A stretch of 17,980 nucleotides of DNA from an uncultured Prevotella sp. (GTDB lineage: Bacteria; Bacteroidota; Bacteroidia; Bacteroidales; Bacteroidaceae). The position numbers and the translations under genes were made by a program. Below the pieces are notes generated by a model. The model saw nothing but the letters and a program-made list of their open reading frames with translations. It did not search any database and was not told where the DNA came from. The stretch covers positions 1-17,980 of the forward strand of contig CAKQDG010000037.1 in the NCBI GenBank assembly GCA_934219025.1, read 5' to 3'. This document shows positions 7,221 through 15,761 of the stretch, piece after piece. Position 1 is the stretch's first letter, and each line of letters starts with the position of its first letter.

Positions 7221-9509
7221 TTATACAGTTTGGTTCACTTCCTGAACACCCTTTATCGTCTTGAGTTTCTTTATAATGGTTTCAACGTCCGACCTGTCGT
7301 GTATCAACAGTTCGAACACGCCGGAGAATATTCCCTCGTCGCTTGATATCGTGAGCTTGTGGATATTCAAGTCAAACTGTCCGGAGATTACGTTTGTCAC
7401 CTCGTTCAACATTCCTATGCGGTCGATGCCTTTGATGGATATTGTTGCATCAAAGAGGAGTTTGCGGTGCATGTCCCATTTTGCGTCAAGAATGCGGTTG
7501 CCGTAGCTTGACTTCAACTTTGAAGCCACAGGACACGAACGCTTATGGATTTCGATGCGGTTCTTTCCGTCGATATATCCCAGCACGTCGTCGCCGGGGA
7601 TTGGGTGGCAACACGACTTGAATATATACTGATGTATATTCTCGTCGTTTATATATATAGGCTTTTTTCGGTTAAATCCCTCAGGCAGAGTCATATAGTC
7701 GGTTGCCTCTTCTTGCTTGGTTTCCTTTTTCCTGTTGAAGAAAGGCACGTAGCGGCGCCATCCCTTTGTCGTTTCCTCCTTTTTCTTCTTTCCTTTTCCG
7801 CGCAACTCGTCAAGGTCTTGCTCGCCAAGGATTATCGATTTCTCGCCGAGAGCCTGAAGCAACTGCTCGTGTTTTTCTATCTCGTGCAGGGCACACAGCT
7901 TGCTCATTGCTGAGAATGTGAGTTCCAGAGAGTTGCGTTTCAAAAACTCGTCAAGGATTTCCTCTCCGCGCTTTTGGGTTTCTCTTCCTTCACGTCGCAA
8001 AATTGCCTGAATCTTTGTCTTCGCCTTGGCTGTTGAAACAAAGTTAATCCATGAAGGCTGCACATGCTGTGAATTGGACGTTAGAATTTCCACCTGGTCG
8101 CCACTGCTGAGTTTATGACTCAGCGGCACGAGTTTGTGGTTCACCTTTGCTCCGATACAGTGGCTTCCAAGGAATGTGTGGATTTGGAATGCAAAGTCGA
8201 GAGCCGTGCATCCGGCTGGCATTGTCTTGATTTCGCCTTTCGGCGTAAACACAAAAATCTCTGAAGCAAAGAGGTTTAGCTTGATAGTATCAAGAAAGTC
8301 CATCGCGTCGGGTTGCGGATCGTCAAGTATCTCCTTTATCGTGCGAAGCCAGTTGTTCAGTTCGCCTTCGTCTTCAGAAAATTCTCCGTTTGTGGCAACT
8401 CCGTCCTTGTATTTCCAATGGGCAGCAAATCCCTGTTCGGCAAGTTCGTCCATTCTTTCTGAGCGAATCTGCACCTCTATCCATTTGCCTTGTTTGCTCA
8501 TGAGTGTAACGTGCAGCGCCTGGTAACCGTTTGCCTTGGGATGGTTCACCCAGTCGCGCAGCCGGTCGGGGTGCGACTTGTATATCTGGCTGATTGCCAC
8601 GTATATGTTGAAGCACTCGTTTACTTCCTCTTCCTTTACCTTTGGCTTGAAGATGATGCGCACGGCAAGTATGTCGTATATCTGGTCAAACGACACCTGC
8701 TTCTGCTGCATCTTGTTCCATATCGAGTAAGGGCTCTTTATGCGTGCCTTGATTTTGTATTCAAAGCCCATTTTGTCGAGAGCTTCGCGGATTGGAGCCG
8801 TGAAACTGTCAAACAGAGTGTCGCGCGAAGCCTGTGTGCTTGCAAGTTTCTGTTCGATAATCTGATACTGCTCTGGATGCTCGAACTTGAAACTCAGGTT
8901 TTCGAGTTCCGTCTTAATATTGTTCAGCCCCAGTCTGTTGGCAAGTGGGGCATAAATATACAGTGTTTCGCCGGCAATCTTGTATCTCTTGTTTGGCGGT
9001 TGCCCGTCAAGTGTGCGCATATTGTGCAGGCGGTCGCAGATTTTTATCAGAATAACCCTGATGTCGTCGCTCATCATCAGCAGGAGCTTCTTGAAATTTT
9101 CAGCCTGTGCCGATGCCTGCTCACCGAATATTCCGCCCGAAATCTTTGTCAGTCCATCAACGATTTGTGCAATTTTCGGCCCAAACATATTTTGTATGTC
9201 CTCCACGGTGTAGTCGGTATCCTCCACCACGTCATGCAGCAGTGCAGCGCTGATGCTTGTGGAACCGAGCCCCATCTCCGAACACGCAATCTGTGCCACG
9301 GCTATAGGGTGCATGATATACGGTTCGCCCGACAGACGCCTCACACCTTTGTGAGCCTGTCTGGCAAAGTTGAAAGCCTTGGTTATTATATCAACCTTCT
9401 TTCTGTGTCGTGATGCCAAATAACTGTCGAGCAGATGCTTGAAGGCATCATCCACCATTTTTGCATCGGCAGCTTCCCTCTCCTTGTCTGTAAGTTTCTG
9501 TTCACCCAT
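7221..9509 (-). CDS. rsh: RelA/SpoT homologue, probably bifunctional (p)ppGpp synthetase/hydrolase
   Basis: Makes and degrades the alarmone (p)ppGpp in the stringent response. Domains over 762 residues, in order: HD hydrolase (about 45-200) with its metal ligands apparently intact (His67, HD 92-93, ED 96-97, CDRLHNMR 158-165, NRLGL 191-195); synthetase (about 240-370) with RIKSPYSIWNKM (257-268), HPKANGYQALH (323-333) and EVQIRSERMDELAEQGFAAHW; TGS (about 415-475); a Lys-rich linker (about 570-616); the zinc-finger-like CCHPIPGDDVLGY (633-645); and ACT (about 688-757). Intact motifs in both catalytic domains predict both activities. It lies 39 bp behind the transglycosylase gene on the same strand, in an order typical of Bacteroidales. 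The name relA is often given to this gene in the group. Confidence 0.95.
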   Translation of the reverse strand: MGEQKLTDKEREAADAKMVDDAFKHLLDSYLASRHRKKVDIITKAFNFARQAHKGVRRLSGEPYIMHPIAVAQIACSEMGLGSTSISAALLHDVVEDTDYTVEDIQNMFGPKIAQIVDGLTKISGGIFGEQASAQAENFKKLLLMMSDDIRVILIKICDRLHNMRTLDGQPPNKRYKIAGETLYIYAPLANRLGLNNIKTELENLSFKFEHPEQYQIIEQKLASTQASRDTLFDSFTAPIREALDKMGFEYKIKARIKSPYSIWNKMQQKQVSFDQIYDILAVRIIFKPKVKEEEVNECFNIYVAISQIYKSHPDRLRDWVNHPKANGYQALHVTLMSKQGKWIEVQIRSERMDELAEQGFAAHWKYKDGVATNGEFSEDEGELNNWLRTIKEILDDPQPDAMDFLDTIKLNLFASEIFVFTPKGEIKTMPAGCTALDFAFQIHTFLGSHCIGAKVNHKLVPLSHKLSSGDQVEILTSNSQHVQPSWINFVSTAKAKTKIQAILRREGRETQKRGEEILDEFLKRNSLELTFSAMSKLCALHEIEKHEQLLQALGEKSIILGEQDLDELRGKGKKKKEETTKGWRRYVPFFNRKKETKQEEATDYMTLPEGFNRKKPIYINDENIHQYIFKSCCHPIPGDDVLGYIDGKNRIEIHKRSCPVASKLKSSYGNRILDAKWDMHRKLLFDATISIKGIDRIGMLNEVTNVISGQFDLNIHKLTISSDEGIFSGVFELLIHDRSDVETIIKKLKTIKGVQEVNQTV

Positions 9510-9548
9510 GCTATTGAATTTTTAAAGTTAATGGATGCAGTGAAAACA

Positions 9549-10919
9549 TCATTTCACCTTTATTTTCTTTCCGGCGCGAATATTATTGCCCTTTATGCCG
9601 TTGAGCTTGCGGAGTTTCTTCACTGTTGTGTGGTTTCTCTCTGCTATTTCAGACAGTGTATCGCCGCTTCTTACTTTCACGCTTTTTCCGCCTCTTTCCT
9701 TTTTATTTTTCCTGCCTTTCTTCGAGCTTTTTGCATTTCTCGACGACGAGGATTTGCTTCCCCTTGAGTAGCTTTTCTTCGATGCCGTATAATGAGGCTG
9801 CACGTCATCGGCAACCTCCACAAGCGAGCGCCTTGTGAATAGCTGGTCGGCCTGATAGTTGTATATTGAATCCTCGTTGCTGATAAACGAATTTACCACA
9901 GATATCGGCAGACGTATAGCCGATGGCTTTGAGTTGCCGTTTACAATATCCTTGCGGTATTGCGGATTAAGGGCACGTAGTTCCTCGATATTCACTCCAC
10001 AGACGTCGGCTATTTGTTTAAGATGAACATCGCGCGAAACCTGAACAGTGTCTGTCTTTGCCGGCAGTGTGGTGCGCATTGGGCATATATTGTGTTCGCA
10101 ATAATATGTCATTACATAGTTTGCTGCGATAAACGCCGGGACGTATCCCTTTGTTTCTCGCGGCAAGAACGGGTATATCGTCCAATAGTCAGTTTCTCCG
10201 TTTGCCCTTTGGATGGCTTTGCGCACATTCTCCGGTCCGCAGTTGTATGCCGCTATCACCAGACTCCAGTCGCCATAGATGCGATAGAGGTCGCGCAGAT
10301 ATCTTGCTGCAGCATACGATGACTTCACCGGGTCGCGGCGCTCATCCACGAGAGAGTTTATTTCCAGTCCGTACTGTTTTCCTGTAGATGGCATAAACTG
10401 CCACAGTCCGGCAGCTCCCACTCTTGATGTGGCTTTCGGGTTTAATGCCGATTCTATTACGGGCAGGTATTTCAGTTCGAGCGGCACGCCATAAGCTTCG
10501 AGGGCATCCTCAAATATAGGCATATAGAAATTTGAAGCCCCGAGCATATAGCTCACAGAGCGACGCAGTCTGCCGGTATATCTGTCGATGAATTTCTGCA
10601 CAATGTCGTTGTATGGCATTTCCATTACATTTGGCAGTCTCTTCAAGCGATCCATATACACCTCTTTGTCGTATGTGCGGTTTTCATCGCGGTAGTTGCA
10701 GTCGTCGTCGGTCTTCAGGTAGTTTTTTGAATAATATTCCTGAAGGAGGTTGTCAAATTCAGTGTCCATGGATTCCGGCACGTCGATAACTTCCTCGTGT
10801 CCGTCTTTATCTGTTACTTTGATTTCTTTTTCATCATCAGTCTGTGCATACAGTGTTGCGTTTCCTTCGAAGAAGAACGCAGCCACTATTGCCAGATGCT
10901 TTATATTTAATCTTATCAT
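9549..10919 (-). CDS. Membrane-bound lytic transglycosylase, MltD-like, with LysM
   Basis: Cleaves the glycan strand of peptidoglycan between MurNAc and GlcNAc with formation of 1,6-anhydroMurNAc. Visible in 456 residues: an N-terminal hydrophobic segment (about 8-24, AQ at 25-26), probably a signal peptide; an SLT catalytic domain (about 130-275) with catalytic Glu156 in LPVIESALNP, then GLWQFMPSTGKQYGL and AAYNCGPENV, the standard family motifs; a region to about 340 that may hold a degenerate LysM (HLKQIADVCGVNIEELRALN); a Ser/Lys-rich flexible linker (378-412); and a clear C-terminal LysM domain (413-456, VRSGDTLSEIAERN) for glycan binding. There is no lipobox Cys, unlike E. coli MltD, so membrane anchoring is doubtful. 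It is 135 bp downstream of DUF5683 and 39 bp upstream of rsh. Confidence 0.92.
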   Translation of the reverse strand: MIRLNIKHLAIVAAFFFEGNATLYAQTDDEKEIKVTDKDGHEEVIDVPESMDTEFDNLLQEYYSKNYLKTDDDCNYRDENRTYDKEVYMDRLKRLPNVMEMPYNDIVQKFIDRYTGRLRRSVSYMLGASNFYMPIFEDALEAYGVPLELKYLPVIESALNPKATSRVGAAGLWQFMPSTGKQYGLEINSLVDERRDPVKSSYAAARYLRDLYRIYGDWSLVIAAYNCGPENVRKAIQRANGETDYWTIYPFLPRETKGYVPAFIAANYVMTYYCEHNICPMRTTLPAKTDTVQVSRDVHLKQIADVCGVNIEELRALNPQYRKDIVNGNSKPSAIRLPISVVNSFISNEDSIYNYQADQLFTRRSLVEVADDVQPHYTASKKSYSRGSKSSSSRNAKSSKKGRKNKKERGGKSVKVRSGDTLSEIAERNHTTVKKLRKLNGIKGNNIRAGKKIKVK

Positions 10920-11054
10920 TTTATTTGTTATTCTAATTCTTTTTTCTCTGACGGCATTAAGTACTCGTATGTCTTAATGACATTGGTTCTTTCCCGTGTC
11001 CCGACGAGTCTTGGGATATCATTGGAGCATACAGAGAAGCTTGTTTTACAACTG
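10920..11054 (-). other. 135-bp gap in the minus-strand gene run, with small alternative hairpins
   Basis: The widest gap in an otherwise tightly spaced run. Two mutually exclusive hairpins overlap: CATTAAG (10955-10961) with CTTAATG (10973-10979), and ATGTC (10969-10973) with GACAT (10979-10983). No TAnnTTTG box and no T-run terminator were found on the minus strand. It could hold an internal promoter or a processing site, but the sequence does not settle which. Confidence 0.35.
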
Positions 11055-11828
11055 TCAGAAATTCAGTGAGCATTGCAATCCGAGTGCGGATGATTTCACA
11101 GGATTGTTCGAAGTGCGGCTGTTTAAAACAGACGGTTCTATCCTTAGGCTCAAGTCTTTGGATATGTCAAACTGCGACAACGACGCATCCACATACGCGT
11201 CGATTACCGACAGGGCATAAACTCCTATCAAACAAAATATGCTCAAGTCGCGATACTTGCGATAATAGTCTTTCCTGCGTTTAAACAAGTTTTGGTATCT
11301 CTCTTTGTTCTCGTCGGTTATCTGAGTGCCCAGATGCAGAAACTGGTTGTAGCTCTGCGTATTAGGATTATCATCCATTATGTCGATATATGCCTGGGAG
11401 TAGTCGCGATACATTTGGTTGTTCCATCTCCATGCATATATACACCCCAGAAACCCGCCGTAAACGATAGGCAGTTTCCAGTATTTTCTATTGTAAATCT
11501 GTCCTGCGCCCGGCAAAACAATGGCAAGCCACATTGCGCGTTTCGGGTCTGGTGCCCATGTTGCCCAGTCGCGTTTCACTTTCTTTTTCGATATGGAAGA
11601 AATGCTGTCCACCTTATTATATAGTGCAGTGTCCTGCTTCTTGGCATAAGCAGTTTCCAAACTGTCGGCATACGATGGGTATTCTTTGCAGTTATCACAT
11701 CTCTCGGTCCAGTTGCTTCGGGCAGTTCCGGGTATGGAAGTTAGTCCCTCAGGGGTAAATGCCCGAACGGATATAGATGTAACGAGTGCCACAAGACACA
11801 ATAATATTTTATGAACTTTGTTATTCAC
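11055..11828 (-). CDS. DUF5683 domain protein, envelope protein of unknown function
   Basis: A 257-residue protein of the Bacteroidetes family DUF5683, whose biochemical role is not known to me. It starts with a signal-like segment (about 7-23) and has a family-typical block PDPKRAMWLAIVLPGAGQIY (94-113) leading into a hydrophobic stretch at about 120-134; another hydrophobic segment lies at about 196-213. The LPGAGQIYN motif resembles those in TM2-type small membrane proteins. The start is GTG at 11828: no in-frame ATG lies upstream before a stop, and the next Met is residue 99, past the signal segment. It begins 21 bp after parB and precedes the transglycosylase gene. This order is conserved in Bacteroidales, which suggests a role linked to the cell envelope or cell cycle; that link is inferred. 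Confidence 0.85.
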   Translation of the reverse strand: MNNKVHKILLCLVALVTSISVRAFTPEGLTSIPGTARSNWTERCDNCKEYPSYADSLETAYAKKQDTALYNKVDSISSISKKKVKRDWATWAPDPKRAMWLAIVLPGAGQIYNRKYWKLPIVYGGFLGCIYAWRWNNQMYRDYSQAYIDIMDDNPNTQSYNQFLHLGTQITDENKERYQNLFKRRKDYYRKYRDLSIFCLIGVYALSVIDAYVDASLSQFDISKDLSLRIEPSVLNSRTSNNPVKSSALGLQCSLNF

Positions 11829-11849
11829 GTCGTGCCAACTTTTCTTTTT

Positions 11850-12740
11850 TTATTTGTGCATATTGTCGAGAACAGTCATAATATGCTCCAGTTCTTCAGC
11901 ATTGGCAAACGGGATGCTGATTTTTCCCTTTCCCTTTGCAGAACAAGTCATTTGCACCTTTGTGGAGAAAAAGCTTGAGAGCTTTTCTTTCAAGGCATTG
12001 AATTCCTCAGGAAGTTCCACCTTTGAAGCGATAACCTTCTTTCCGCTAACCACGTCTTCGCCGCTGTTGAGCTGTTTTGCTATTTCTTCTACCTTTCTGA
12101 CAGAGTATCCGTTTTTTTGTATTTCCTTGAATACCTTTATCTGCAGCGACGGAGAGTCGATAGACAACAGTGCACGTGCATGCCCCATGTCTATTTCTTT
12201 CTTTTGCAGAGCCATCTGCACCTGCGCCGGCAATTTCAGCAGTCTCAGATAGTTAGTTATGGCAGTTCGGCTTTTTCCCACGCGCTCCGAAACCTTTTCC
12301 TGCGTCATTCCAGAGTTCGACAACAAGTGTTCGTAAGCGAGTGCTATCTCTATGGCATTGAGGTCTTCTCGCTGGATATTCTCCACGAGTGCCATTTCCA
12401 TAACATTCTCGTCTTTTATTGTGCGGATGTATGCCGGAATAGCCGTAAGTCCGGCAAGTTGCGAAGCTCTCCATCTGCGTTCTCCGGCTATAATCTGATA
12501 TTTGTCGTCGTCCACCTGTCTCAATGTGATAGGTTGGATTATGCCGATTTCACGTATGCTGTTTGCGAGTTCCTGCAGTGCCTCCTGATCAAATTCGCGT
12601 CGTGGCTGATTTGGGTTAGCCTCGATTTTGTTTATGTCAATCTCGTTTATCGTAGAGCTTCCTTGCGGACGCACGTCGTCCGTTGAGATAAGGGCGTCGA
12701 GTCCACGTCCTAATGCGCTGTATCTCTTGTGTACTCCCAT
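11850..12740 (-). CDS. parB: Chromosome-partitioning protein ParB (Spo0J family)
   Basis: A CTP-dependent DNA clamp that loads at parS sites and, with ParA, segregates the origin region. The 296 residues show the N-terminal ParA-contact peptide (ALGRGLDALI, 9-18), a ParB/Srx nucleotide domain with NPNQPRREF (42-50), the CTP-binding motif GERRWRAS (86-93) and ENIQREDLNAIE (120-131), a helix-turn-helix (about 145-168, TQEKVSERVGKSRTAITNYL) and a C-terminal dimer region (about 245-296). Length is normal. It starts 21 bp after parA. No good parS palindrome was seen in the window, so its site is elsewhere on the chromosome or differs from the common consensus. Confidence 0.96.
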   Translation of the reverse strand: MGVHKRYSALGRGLDALISTDDVRPQGSSTINEIDINKIEANPNQPRREFDQEALQELANSIREIGIIQPITLRQVDDDKYQIIAGERRWRASQLAGLTAIPAYIRTIKDENVMEMALVENIQREDLNAIEIALAYEHLLSNSGMTQEKVSERVGKSRTAITNYLRLLKLPAQVQMALQKKEIDMGHARALLSIDSPSLQIKVFKEIQKNGYSVRKVEEIAKQLNSGEDVVSGKKVIASKVELPEEFNALKEKLSSFFSTKVQMTCSAKGKGKISIPFANAEELEHIMTVLDNMHK

Positions 12741-12761
12741 TTAAATTTTATGATATGTATA

Positions 12762-13538
12762 TTATTTGCTTATTTGCTCATTCTTGTTAATTATCTCCTT
12801 GGCCAGGGCAAGATGGTTTCTGCTTCCTGTTGAGTCTGCGTCATACAGTACAACCGGCAATCCATGACTTGGAGCCTCGCTGAGTTTCACGTTTCGCTGG
12901 ATAACGGTTTTGAAAACCAGTTCCTGGAAATGCCTCTTCACCTCGTAGTATATTTGGTTTGCAAGGCGCAGGCGACTGTCATACATAGTGAGCAGGAATC
13001 CTTCTATTTCGAGTTTCGGATTCAGTTTACTCTTTATGATTTTTATCGTGTTGAGCAGTTTGCTGATACCTTCAAGTGCGAAATATTCACATTGAACTGG
13101 GATTATCACAGAATCAGCTGCAGTCAGAGCATTCACCGTGATTAGTCCGAGTGATGGCGAACAGTCTATCAGAATATAGTCGTAGTCGCTGCTGATTGGC
13201 TGCAATAGCTTCTTTATCACCTGTTCGCGGTGGTCGATATTGAGCATTTCGATTTCCGCTCCCACCAGGTCGATATGACTTGGTATGATGTCAAGTCCTT
13301 CGATATCCGTGGTATACACGGCATCTCTCACGTCGGCATGGTCGATGATGCACTCATAGAGCGAACAGTCCACATCTTTTGAATTCACGCCGAGACCACT
13401 TGAGGCATTTGCCTGCGGGTCAGCATCGATAACGAGTACTTTCTTTTCAAGTGTTGCCAAGGATGCTGCCAGATTTATGGTAGTGGTGGTTTTTCCCACT
13501 CCGCCTTTCTGGTTTGCCAATGCTATGATTTTTCCCAT
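12762..13538 (-). CDS. parA: Chromosome-partitioning ATPase ParA (Soj family)
   Basis: An ATPase that binds DNA non-specifically when ATP-bound and moves ParB-parS complexes. The 258 residues carry the deviant Walker A KGGVGKTT (11-18), the Walker A' region VIDADPQ (36-42) and Walker B with LIDCSPS (123-129). The open frame runs to 13673, but those 45 extra codons would overlap the divergent promoter region. I chose the ATG at 13538 (MGKIIALANQ) because it matches the family N-terminus and AGAAAGGA lies just upstream. It is the first gene of the minus-strand run and is divergent from surE. Confidence 0.96.
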   Translation of the reverse strand: MGKIIALANQKGGVGKTTTTINLAASLATLEKKVLVIDADPQANASSGLGVNSKDVDCSLYECIIDHADVRDAVYTTDIEGLDIIPSHIDLVGAEIEMLNIDHREQVIKKLLQPISSDYDYILIDCSPSLGLITVNALTAADSVIIPVQCEYFALEGISKLLNTIKIIKSKLNPKLEIEGFLLTMYDSRLRLANQIYYEVKRHFQELVFKTVIQRNVKLSEAPSHGLPVVLYDADSTGSRNHLALAKEIINKNEQISK

Positions 13539-13612
13539 TTTGTCCTTTCTCTTGTTACGCATATATTGTAATGTGCCCTTGAAATATTGCACATTACAGC
13601 AATTTATGTCTG

Positions 13613-13620
13613 CAAAGATA
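13613..13620 (-). promoter_or_regulatory. Bacteroidetes -7 box for parA and the following genes
   Basis: On the minus strand this reads TATCTTTG, an exact TAnnTTTG, 74 bases before the parA ATG. No clear -33 TTTG was found. It would drive the parA-parB run. Confidence 0.58.
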
Positions 13621-13662
13621 CATATTATTATGTGATTAACGGAGGATTTAAAGCTTTTTTCG

Positions 13663-13670
13663 TACTTTTG
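13663..13670 (+). promoter_or_regulatory. Bacteroidetes -7 box for surE
   Basis: TACTTTTG fits TAnnTTTG exactly and lies 21 bases before the surE ATG at 13692, which predicts a leader of about 15 nt. It is divergent from the parA box, with 42 bp between the two. Confidence 0.58.
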
Positions 13671-13691
13671 CAAGCAAAAGAACTTGAATTT

Positions 13692-14459
13692 ATGAAAAAT
13701 AAAAGACCGTTAATCCTTATTTCCAACGACGACGGATATGCTGCAAAAGGCATAAACAGCCTGATAGAATATGTCAGAGGTTTTGGTGATGTTGTCGTTT
13801 GCGCTCCCGAATCGGCGCGCTCCGGATATTCGTGTGCCTTTTCATCCGAGTTGCCCCTGCGTCTGTCGCTGAAGAAAGCAGAGGAGCACTTACAGGTATG
13901 GGCATGCAACGGCACACCGGTGGACTGCTTGAAAATGGCTCTGAGCCAACTTTGCGACCGCAAGCCGGATATTGTGATAAGCGGCATAAACCATGGCGAC
14001 AATGCCTCTGTAAACACCCACTATAGCGGTACGATGGGAGTGGTGCGCGAGGGATGCATGAAAGGCATTCCGTCGGTGGCGTTTTCTCTGTGCAACTATG
14101 CTGCCGATGCTGATTTCAATGCCACGGCGCGGTTGATAAAGATTATTACGGGCCGGGTTCTCGAGGATGGTCTGCCAAAGGATGTGTGTCTAAACGTTAA
14201 TTTCCCTGATGTTGAGGAATATGCCGGTGTAAAGGTGTGCCGTATGTGTAATGGCGTTTGGGAAAACGAACTCGTCAAGGAGCATCATCCGCGCGGCTAC
14301 GACTACTATTGGATGGTGGGCGAATTCAGGGATACCGAGCCTGAGGCTTCTGACACTGACGAATGGGCTCTTGCCCACGGCTACGTTGCCATCACCCCCA
14401 CAACTATCGACATCACCGCATATCAGGCTATGAATCTGATTCGCGGATGGGAGATTTAA
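13692..14459 (+). CDS. surE: 5'/3'-nucleotidase SurE
   Basis: A metal-dependent phosphatase that removes phosphate from nucleoside monophosphates, used in salvage and survival. The 255 residues show the metal-binding motif ISNDDGYAAKGI with Asp13 and Asp14, Ser44 in APESARSG, and Asn100 in SGIN, corresponding to the four metal ligands of E. coli SurE, followed by the family's YSGTMGVVREG. The open frame begins at 13587, but the start at 13692 is chosen because SurE proteins begin just before the NDDG motif and the earlier codons cover the -7 box. It is followed by lpxB after 97 bp, an order common in Bacteroidales. Confidence 0.96.
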   Translation: MKNKRPLILISNDDGYAAKGINSLIEYVRGFGDVVVCAPESARSGYSCAFSSELPLRLSLKKAEEHLQVWACNGTPVDCLKMALSQLCDRKPDIVISGINHGDNASVNTHYSGTMGVVREGCMKGIPSVAFSLCNYAADADFNATARLIKIITGRVLEDGLPKDVCLNVNFPDVEEYAGVKVCRMCNGVWENELVKEHHPRGYDYYWMVGEFRDTEPEASDTDEWALAHGYVAITPTTIDITAYQAMNLIRGWEI

Positions 14460-14568
14460 AAGGTAAAAAGTAAAAGGGGGAAAGTAAAAAGAGAATAGGG
14501 GGAAGTAAAAGATTGGAGTTTGGGGGAGTAGGAATAATAAAAAGGGAAAAAGAAAAATGAAATATTAT
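14445..14568 (+). repeat. Purine-rich stretch with no cytosine between surE and lpxB
   Basis: The plus strand has no C for 124 nt, from the last codons of surE into the first codons of lpxB. It is made of irregular GTAAAA repeats (about 14463-14510), then GGAGTTTGGGGGAGTAGG (14515-14532), then an A-rich run with AAGGGAAAAAGAAAA just before the lpxB ATG. No hairpin terminator was seen, so co-transcription of surE and lpxB is plausible. 14515-14532 is 16/18 identical to the minus strand of 477-494 inside mutS2. Confidence 0.7.
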
Positions 14569-15702
14569 CTTATTGTAGGCGAGGCAAGCGGCGATCTTCA
14601 TGCCTCGCACTTGATGCATGCTCTTAAGGAGAAAGATTCGGATGCCGACTTCCGCTTCTTCGGCGGAGACTTGATGTCGGCTGTTGGCGGCACAAGGGTG
14701 AAGCACTACCGGGAACTTGCATATATGGGATTCATCCCCGTGCTTCTGCATCTGCGCACAATTTTCCGCAATATGTCTTTATGCAAGAAAGACATTGTGG
14801 AGTATGCGCCGGATGTTGTGATATTGGTGGACTATCCGGGCTTTAACCTCAGCATCGCCAAATTTCTGCATGCCGAAACAAAGATTCCCGTATTCTATTA
14901 TATCTCGCCAAAGATTTGGGCATGGAAGGAATATCGCATAAAGAACATTAAGCGGGATGTTGACGAATTATTCTCCATCCTTCCGTTCGAGGTGGACTTC
15001 TTTGAAAGAAAACACGGTTACCCTATACATTACGTTGGCAACCCCACGGCTGACGAGGTGGCTGAGTTCAAACGTGGATATAAGGAGGATGCCGCTGAAT
15101 TCAAACGGCGCAACTCTCTTGCCGACAAACCGATAATCGCTCTTCTTGCCGGTAGCCGGAAACAGGAGATAAAGGATAATCTGCCGTATATGATAAGGGC
15201 GGCGCAGCGTGTTGCCGGAGATGAATACCAGTTGGTCGTTGCCGGTGCACCGGGCATTGACCGGGAATATTACAACAAGTTTGTTTCCGGTTTCAGCAAT
15301 GTGCATATAGTGTTCGGCGAGACTTACCAACTGCTCACACACTCCAGGGCGGCAGCGGTAACGAGCGGTACGGCAACACTCGAGACGGCTCTCTTCGGTG
15401 TGCCCCAGGTGGTGTGCTACAAAACGCCCGTTCCCCGTCTGATTGCATTTCTGCGCCGTCATCTGCTTAAAGTGAAATATATATCGCTTGTCAATCTTAT
15501 TGACGACAATGAGGTGGTAAGGGAACTCGTTGCCGACTCTTTCTCTGAAAATAATATCGCCATGGAACTGAAGGCTATAATCCACGATGGCGAACCGCGC
15601 AACCGGATGCTCCGTGGATATGCCGAGGTGAAAAATATTCTCGGCGACAAACGGGCGGCTGACAATGCGGCTGAGAAGATGATTGAAAAATTGAAAAATT
15701 GA
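14557..15702 (+). CDS. lpxB: Lipid-A-disaccharide synthase LpxB
   Basis: A GT19 glycosyltransferase that joins UDP-diacylglucosamine and lipid X into the lipid A disaccharide at the inner-membrane face. The 381 residues match the family throughout: GEASGDLHASHL (8-19), DYPGFNLSIAKFLH (92-105), YYISPKIWAWKEYRI (114-128), GNPTADE (161-167), LLAGSRKQEI (196-205, nucleotide binding) and TSGTATLETALFGVPQV (269-285). Length is normal. The ATG at 14557 follows an A/G-rich leader. The last six codons and the stop (15682-15702, IEKLKN) are built from the 8-bp tandem repeat that continues downstream. The gene points to a Gram-negative envelope and is expected to be essential or nearly so. Confidence 0.96.
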   Translation: MKYYLIVGEASGDLHASHLMHALKEKDSDADFRFFGGDLMSAVGGTRVKHYRELAYMGFIPVLLHLRTIFRNMSLCKKDIVEYAPDVVILVDYPGFNLSIAKFLHAETKIPVFYYISPKIWAWKEYRIKNIKRDVDELFSILPFEVDFFERKHGYPIHYVGNPTADEVAEFKRGYKEDAAEFKRRNSLADKPIIALLAGSRKQEIKDNLPYMIRAAQRVAGDEYQLVVAGAPGIDREYYNKFVSGFSNVHIVFGETYQLLTHSRAAAVTSGTATLETALFGVPQVVCYKTPVPRLIAFLRRHLLKVKYISLVNLIDDNEVVRELVADSFSENNIAMELKAIIHDGEPRNRMLRGYAEVKNILGDKRAADNAAEKMIEKLKN

Positions 15703-15761
15703 AAGATTGAAAGATTGAAAAATTGAAAAATTGAAAGATTGAAAGATTGAAAAATTGAAAG
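15682..15761 (+). repeat. Ten tandem copies of an 8-bp unit, ATTGAAAR
   Basis: Ten exact-length units follow one another, each ATTGAAAA or ATTGAAAG (pattern A A G G A A G G A G), then a decayed unit ATTTAA and another ATTGAAAAG that runs to 15776, just before the cyclophilin ATG at 15779. The array supplies the last six codons and stop of lpxB and almost the whole leader of the next gene. The plus strand has no C from 15672 to 15792. Copy number may vary by slippage. Confidence 0.9.

Noticed and set aside
8490..9413. Long open frame (307 codons) on the plus strand opposite rsh
   Set aside because: It lies wholly antisense to a well-conserved gene and its product has no recognisable domain; it fits the codon bias of the opposite strand.
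12880..12905. Possible parS half site (AGTTTCACG) within parA
   Set aside because: The other half does not form the expected palindrome (TTTCGC instead of TGAAAC), so it is not called as a ParB site.
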